A DNA stretch of 34,504 nucleotides, taken from the IMG/VR virus record IMGVR_UViG_3300031773_000016, positions 1 to 34,504 of that record; one strand, given 5' to 3'. The notes under the pieces were generated by a model that made no database searches, had not been told where the DNA came from, and worked only from the letters and a program-made list of their open reading frames with translations. This DNA is from a virus. Shown here in pieces: positions 30,793 to 34,504 of this stretch (position 1 is its first letter; each line of letters starts with the position of its first letter). Position numbers and translations under genes: made by a program.

Positions 30793-32052
30793 TTAAACTA
30801 TATACCTTGTATCTACGTTAATTTCTGTTTTCCATTGACTCTTTGTGTCAGGATCTATCGCACAACCATAGCGAAACGCATCAGATCCATGCGAACTCCA
30901 GTCGTGCAACGGTTTGTTTTTAAATGTCTGCATCTTATCATCATACTCTTTACGGTATTGTCGCAAACATTCAATACCAAGTTTACACCTATTACGATCA
31001 AACCAACACTTATCAAGCGTGTTTCTAACAGACTCAATACCGTGTTGTATTTCTAATTTAGGACATACATCAAAATTAACTCCAAGTTCCCTTGCAACTT
31101 CTAATCTTGATTTACCTGTACCTAATTCACGTGCCACTATATCGTGTGGTGCAATGTGTCTACCGTAATTGTATGCTTTTTCTTTTAAAACATCTGCATA
31201 ATGTGCAAGTGATTCTCCAGACGTTTCGTAATAATCTATAAGGTGAACTTCCTCACCTACTCTTTGTGCAAACCAAATTGCAGTTGAATCACCAATCCCT
31301 AAATCCCACCATGTTTCTACATCTACGTTTAGATCGTATTCAACATCTACAATTCGATTCTCTTTCTCAGCTTTTTGTATCTGCTTACCATAATAAGCAC
31401 CAGATACTGCAGCTTGGAAACTACATTCAAACTCTTGTTCGTACTGATCTTCTGGCATGGTTGCCCTAGCTTCTTCAAGCTCATCAGCATCTATAACTTC
31501 TGTTTCAGAAGCTCTATATAAAACCGCCTTCCAGTCTCCACCTCTGCGTTTTGCAAGGTCGTAGACATCCCAGAACTGATTATGACCCATTGGCGTACCA
31601 ATGAATATAACATAGCCTAGTTTGTCAGAAACTGCAGGTCTAACTACCTCAGTCCAAGTACGAGGCGACATTAAAGCGAACTCATCCATACAGACACCAT
31701 CAAACCCCAAGCCTCTAAGGGCATCTGGGTTGTCAGCACCGAATATTTGTAAACGTGAACCATTCCATAGGTCTACCTTTAATTCGGTCTCATGTCTACT
31801 CCCCCCTAATTTCATTAAGGGTTGGGTGTATTCTTTTAAATAGTCAAAAGCCACGTTCTTACCTTGTCGATAAGTGGGTGCAATGTATGCCAAGCGTTGA
31901 TTTGGTTTATTTAACGCTGTTTTTATTAAGTGGTTTATTGCAAAAACTGTTTTACCAAACCTACGATGACAACATATAACATTAAAGCGTTTTAATTGAT
32001 TATGGAGTTCTTTTTGTAAGGGTCGTGGTTTGTAAGGTATTTCAATCTTCAA
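30793..32052 (-). CDS. terL: Terminase large subunit
   Basis: 419 residues. ATPase: Walker A-like CHRRFGKT at 28-35, Walker B VCMDEF at 120-125 with the catalytic Glu124, motif III GTPMG at 152-156. Nuclease: WWDLG with Asp250, Asp255, APHD with Asp304, TGKSR at 312-316, and SHGSDAFRY with Asp391. The order and spacing are typical. It drives DNA packaging and cuts the genome at headfuls or unit ends. It is small for the family because the N-terminal arm is short. One base separates it from the small terminase. Confidence 0.96.
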   Translation of the reverse strand: MKIEIPYKPRPLQKELHNQLKRFNVICCHRRFGKTVFAINHLIKTALNKPNQRLAYIAPTYRQGKNVAFDYLKEYTQPLMKLGGSRHETELKVDLWNGSRLQIFGADNPDALRGLGFDGVCMDEFALMSPRTWTEVVRPAVSDKLGYVIFIGTPMGHNQFWDVYDLAKRRGGDWKAVLYRASETEVIDADELEEARATMPEDQYEQEFECSFQAAVSGAYYGKQIQKAEKENRIVDVEYDLNVDVETWWDLGIGDSTAIWFAQRVGEEVHLIDYYETSGESLAHYADVLKEKAYNYGRHIAPHDIVARELGTGKSRLEVARELGVNFDVCPKLEIQHGIESVRNTLDKCWFDRNRCKLGIECLRQYRKEYDDKMQTFKNKPLHDWSSHGSDAFRYGCAIDPDTKSQWKTEINVDTRYIV

Positions 32053-32053
32053 A

Positions 32054-32335
32054 CTATTCCTTCCATTTAACTTCTATTTCGACTGGCTCGTCTTTGTCTC
32101 CTTGTAGTTTTTGGTCTATTGAGGATAGTCTAGGGTGTACGAAAGGTGCAGCTTTCTCGGCAGCCCACATCTTTTTTTCAGGGGATGTTTTTTTGTCGTT
32201 CAGGATGTTCAGCATATATTGTAGGGGAGTTTTAGCTCCTTTACGTAGCATTTTTTCTAATCTTTCGTGCTTAGTGCCTGCGGTGACTCCTCTTGGTCTA
32301 CCTGCTCCTGGTCTCTTGCCTCCTCTTTGTGCCAT
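32054..32335 (-). CDS. terS: Terminase small subunit
   Basis: 93 residues. The basic N-terminus GGKRPGAGRPRG is the AT-hook-like start found in many phage small terminases. It is followed by a helical part (HERLEKMLRKGAKTPLQYMLNILNDKKTSPEKKMWAAEKAAPFVHPRL) and an acidic tail that may contact the large subunit. It recognises the packaging site. Only one base separates it from terL. Confidence 0.85.
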   Translation of the reverse strand: MAQRGGKRPGAGRPRGVTAGTKHERLEKMLRKGAKTPLQYMLNILNDKKTSPEKKMWAAEKAAPFVHPRLSSIDQKLQGDKDEPVEIEVKWKE

Positions 32336-32457
32336 TATGCTATAGATACAATGATCCCTATAACAACAATAACAACTACACCAGCTTTGATGTAATCTTT
32401 AGTTTCCCATAATCGGTAATCTTTTACCCATTCGATAATTGCGTTTATTTTGTCCAT
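32335..32457 (-). CDS. 40-residue single-pass membrane protein
   Basis: ATG 32457 follows GGAGAA; its stop is in a TAATG overlap with terS. The N-terminal 22 residues are charged and aromatic (INAIIEWVKDYRLWETKD); then a hydrophobic helix (AGVVVIVVIGIIVSIA). Role unknown; a holin-like, antiholin or anchor function is possible, but far from the lysis genes. Confidence 0.6.
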   Translation of the reverse strand: MDKINAIIEWVKDYRLWETKDYIKAGVVVIVVIGIIVSIA

Positions 32458-32506
32458 AATGTTCTCCTTAGTATGGTTTTCTCTTTTTTTTCATTGGTTA
32501 ACCTTT

Positions 32507-32665
32507 CTAGATAGCAAATTTCTTCATTAAATCTTGCCATTCTTTAAACGTCAGGCTTTTTTTTGATCTAAGCCATTCAGGCATAGTATCATCGCCAAAT
32601 TTAGATTTCTTTTTTTCCGCTATAGAACGTCTAGTTCTTGTTTCTGATGGTTTTGGTCTTGCCAT
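32507..32665 (-). CDS. 52-residue small basic protein
   Basis: AAGGAG lies before ATG 32665. MARPKPSETRTRRSIAEKKKS is basic and probably disordered; FGDDTMPEWLRSKKSLTFKEWQDLMKKFAI holds two short helices. The gap below it (32458-32506) is short and has no gene. No family recognised; a DNA-binding or packaging-associated role is guessable from neighbours only. Confidence 0.6.
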   Translation of the reverse strand: MARPKPSETRTRRSIAEKKKSKFGDDTMPEWLRSKKSLTFKEWQDLMKKFAI

Positions 32666-32674
32666 AAACTCTCC

Positions 32675-33346
32675 TTATTCTTTAGGGAACATATTAAGGT
32701 TCCCTGCTACTGTTCTGCGTTCCCCTTTACCCTCAAAAGGATAAACGGTGTGTTGACACCATGATGGAAACATTAATAATTTTCCTACTTCAGGCTTTAT
32801 AGTACGAGAAAAAGGAGGTCTAAGCTCCTCTAAACCCCTTATTCCAGTCTGTCCGAAGTGAAATTGTAAATATCCGTCAGCTAAACCACTCGAATTGTAT
32901 AATTTAGAGGCGGTATATTCCTCTCCATTAGCTATTTGAGGTGGTATTTTAGTCCATGTAGTGAAACTTATACCCATAATGGTATCAACCCCATGATCGT
33001 GTACAGGATTGTAGTCTCTTTCGTAAGAATGAACTGACCATAGGCTATGAACCTGTGGTAATCTCTTCATTGGCGATGCTCCAATGGTCTTTGTGAACTG
33101 TTCTACGTACTCTTGTGACATATTTGCCACAATTTGAACTAAAGGCTTCACCAATTCATCTTCAGAATCCATTTTAAGCTGCTCTCCATGCGATATTTGC
33201 CCTACGAGCTTATCTGCGAAAGATTCAGCGTTCTTTTTATGCCTTTTATCCAGATACGTATTGAGATCCTCAACCGCCTTTAAAGGTAGTCTAGTCTCTA
33301 AGAATAACACTGATGGTGCTACACTAAATTTTAATGTTAGTTCCAT
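32675..33346 (-). CDS. 2-oxoglutarate/Fe(II) oxygenase
   Basis: 223 residues. The C-terminal half matches the 2OG-Fe(II) oxygenase family of marine phages: NPVHDHGVD with His116 and His118, the central beta part, then GKLLMFPSWCQHTVYPFEGKGERRTVAGN with the distal metal His199 and the 2OG-binding Arg near 210. Substrate is unknown; family members hydroxylate protein or small molecules, some modify bases. It overlaps the methyltransferase by one base (TAATG), so the two enzymes are made together. The N-terminal half (about 100 residues) is helical and less familiar. Confidence 0.85.
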   Translation of the reverse strand: MELTLKFSVAPSVLFLETRLPLKAVEDLNTYLDKRHKKNAESFADKLVGQISHGEQLKMDSEDELVKPLVQIVANMSQEYVEQFTKTIGASPMKRLPQVHSLWSVHSYERDYNPVHDHGVDTIMGISFTTWTKIPPQIANGEEYTASKLYNSSGLADGYLQFHFGQTGIRGLEELRPPFSRTIKPEVGKLLMFPSWCQHTVYPFEGKGERRTVAGNLNMFPKE

Positions 33347-33882
33347 TATACTTCGTTACCCCATACATCCCAGCCAGGTGTTTTTTGTCTTGCGAATAGC
33401 TCTATGCGTGGTAAATCACCACATAATTCAACAATTCGATCTCTTACGCAGTCAGGTTTACGAGAATGTTCCCTAATACGATCATCAACGATCTGATGAA
33501 CGCTTTTAGACACTCTCTTGGGTTTGCCTTTAGTTGCTAATAGGCATATTTCGTTATTTGCCCTAGTCCAATATCCTAAACCCCAGAACCATGTGTCTGA
33601 CTTTTTATTCTTTTTAACCCAACTGAAAGCACAAGTCTTGTATGTAAAACCCCACTGGTTTATGGTTTTTAAACCATCTTCAAGCATTGGGTAAGTAACC
33701 CATAAAAACAATACACAATCAGTTTTAGAAATATTTTCCACAGGTAAATTATAAATATCTTTAACCGTCATGCAAACATAGTGATTTTCAGCAGACTTTT
33801 CTTTGCCTTTACCAGACCACGTTTTAAAAGTCCAAGCTGGATCTGCGTAAATTATATTATACCGTTTATTTGGGAGTTCCAT
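33346..33882 (-). CDS. MT-A70-type DNA N6-adenine methyltransferase
   Basis: 178 residues. Motif IV is DPAW at 14-17, the D-P-P-W-type catalytic motif. Then FLWVTYPMLEDGLKTINQWGFTYKTCAFSWVKKN, YWTRANNEICLLATKGKPKR and RIELFARQKTPGWDVWGNEV are the standard MT-A70 tail and cofactor part. Phage members methylate adenine in DNA, protecting the genome from restriction. It is the first gene of the leftward array, immediately below the divergent non-coding region. No partner restriction enzyme is present. Confidence 0.93.
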   Translation of the reverse strand: MELPNKRYNIIYADPAWTFKTWSGKGKEKSAENHYVCMTVKDIYNLPVENISKTDCVLFLWVTYPMLEDGLKTINQWGFTYKTCAFSWVKKNKKSDTWFWGLGYWTRANNEICLLATKGKPKRVSKSVHQIVDDRIREHSRKPDCVRDRIVELCGDLPRIELFARQKTPGWDVWGNEV

Positions 33883-33963
33883 TATTGCTTATAAACTGAT
33901 TTGCATAGGTTTGTAAATAAAACCCCCCTCTTTTGATTGTCTGATTGGATCAATAGATATATA

Positions 33964-34014
33964 TACGCAACCGCCCATGCGTAGATGATGGGGTGGGGTG
34001 GTGTAAAACCCACC
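33964..34014. repeat. Tandem inverted repeats around G-rich block
   Basis: Two perfect inverted repeats (6 bp and 5 bp stems), each with an 8-base spacer, flank or include GGGGTGGGGTGG. They are the only strong dyads in the region and stand out by GC content. Possible operator, packaging or origin signals; nothing further can be shown from sequence. Confidence 0.55.
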
Positions 34015-34397
34015 TAATCAGCTATTCGTATAATATATCTTATGTAAAATAAACAACGTAATAACTAAATAATTATTAATTGGTTTTTATTTTGTGTTTA
34101 ATTGTAATGATTTAACTTATTCTATTAATTTTATAATTTGTTTAACCGATTTGTCTTTTGTGGTGTAATAAAACGCTAACACAAGCAATTATCCATAACA
34201 TAATATTAAATGATCCATTCTTATTCTTATTATCTCTTATTACAGTTAGGAGAGAGTAAAGAGGGTTTGCAATAGTATTTATTGTTAGTTTGTGGCGGAA
34301 ATCTGCCAATATCCAACTCAATGTAGAACAAAGGGTGAACATAGTTCAAGTAATATATAATTAATATCACAATTTAATATATTTTATGTTGTAAATG

Positions 34398-34403
34398 TAT
34401 AAT
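34398..34403 (+). promoter_or_regulatory. Candidate -10 element of the rightward gene at 34448
   Basis: A TATAAT lies 44 bases before the ATG, which would give a plausible leader. No good -35 hexamer was found, and such hexamers are frequent in AT-rich DNA, so this is only a candidate. Confidence 0.3.
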
Positions 34404-34447
34404 GAATAGTATTAAGATGAATTAATTCAAATAAAGAAAGGTTAATT

Positions 34448-34504
34448 ATGAAAGATACAGTAACACAAAGCACATTTACAGATTGGTTTCAGGAACACAG
34501 ACCA
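34448..34504 (+). CDS. Start of a rightward gene, cut by the window end
   Basis: Only 19 codons are visible: MKDTVTQSTFTDWFQEHRP, in frame to the last base. AAAGAAAGG at 34433-34441 is a good ribosome site. Phage early proteins that begin like this, with a T-x-S/T-x-FTDWF pattern, are familiar to me, but the fragment is too short to assign. It shows that a new rightward early unit starts beyond the divergent region. Confidence 0.65.
   Translation, partial: MKDTVTQSTFTDWFQEHRP

Larger units (their letters stand above)
33883..34447. promoter_or_regulatory. Divergent non-coding region with hairpins and G-rich block
   Basis: 565 bases between the leftward array and the next rightward gene; no convincing gene was found (a 66-codon leftward frame at 34142-34342 lacks a ribosome site). 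Contents: a C6 run near 33923-33928; a TACGCA/TGCGTA inverted repeat at 33964-33969 and 33978-33983; GGGGTGGGGTGG at 33990-34001, in contrast to the AT-rich surroundings; a second inverted repeat GGTGG/CCACC at 33997-34001 and 34010-34014. Both repeats have eight-base spacers. AT-rich DNA with TATAAT-like hexamers fills the rest. It probably holds the array promoter and may contain a replication or packaging site. Confidence 0.6.

Noticed and set aside
34142-34342. A 66-codon leftward frame with hydrophobic parts in the divergent region
   Set aside because: No ribosome site, isolated position and irregular composition; kept as non-coding with low certainty.
33883-34447. A tRNA or riboswitch in the non-coding region
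   Set aside because: No cloverleaf pattern or CCA-type end was seen on either strand; the only dyads are the two short hairpins.

Overview
The window is most of the genome of an AT-rich tailed phage. The best fit is a podovirus of marine Alphaproteobacteria. The packaging and head genes run small terminase, large terminase, P22/SU10-type portal, scaffold, SU10-type major capsid protein. Next come an SU10-like tail adaptor, a P22 gp10-like hub and large internal or ejection proteins. I see no tape measure, sheath or major tail-tube gene, so a short tail is inferred. The host guess rests on low GC (about one third by eye), a GTA-type 3-TM holin and a stand-alone TSCPD protein, both typical of alphaproteobacterial phages. 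No integrase, polymerase, tRNA or CRISPR array is visible. The window is partial, so lifestyle cannot be settled.

Layout. Positions 1-634 hold a short leftward unit: a small unknown gene and a helix-turn-helix-like gene cut by the window edge. Positions 635-738 form a very AT-rich divergent promoter region. Positions 739-3433 are a rightward early operon: a PD-(D/E)XK exonuclease, an OB-fold/SSB-like protein with an acidic tip, and five small unknown proteins. From 33882 down to 3410 almost every base belongs to one leftward array of about 50 genes, many joined by TAATG, ATGA or longer overlaps. In order these are: an MT-A70 methyltransferase and a 2OG-Fe(II) oxygenase; packaging and head genes, with a terminator right after the capsid gene; small beta-rich virion proteins and a repeat-bearing fibre; adaptor, hub and internal proteins; a tail-fibre cassette with two S74 chaperone domains; a metallophosphoesterase, DUF3310 and TSCPD genes; endolysin and holin; and finally nine consecutive predicted secreted or membrane proteins. 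Positions 33883-34447 are a non-coding divergent region with two tandem hairpins and a G-rich block. A new rightward gene starts at 34448.

How the parts fit. The exonuclease and SSB-like protein suggest early recombination or replication. The terminases, portal, scaffold and capsid build the head. The adaptor, hub, internal proteins and fibres make the tail and injection machinery. Lysozyme and holin open the cell. The least explained parts are the envelope-directed cluster at 3410-7323, which includes a secreted hyper-acidic 567-residue protein, an eight-cysteine 51-residue protein inside the virion operon, and a fibre whose five near-identical repeats are written in strongly divergent codons. 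Several genes below 60 codons are described here from direct translation of the sequence.
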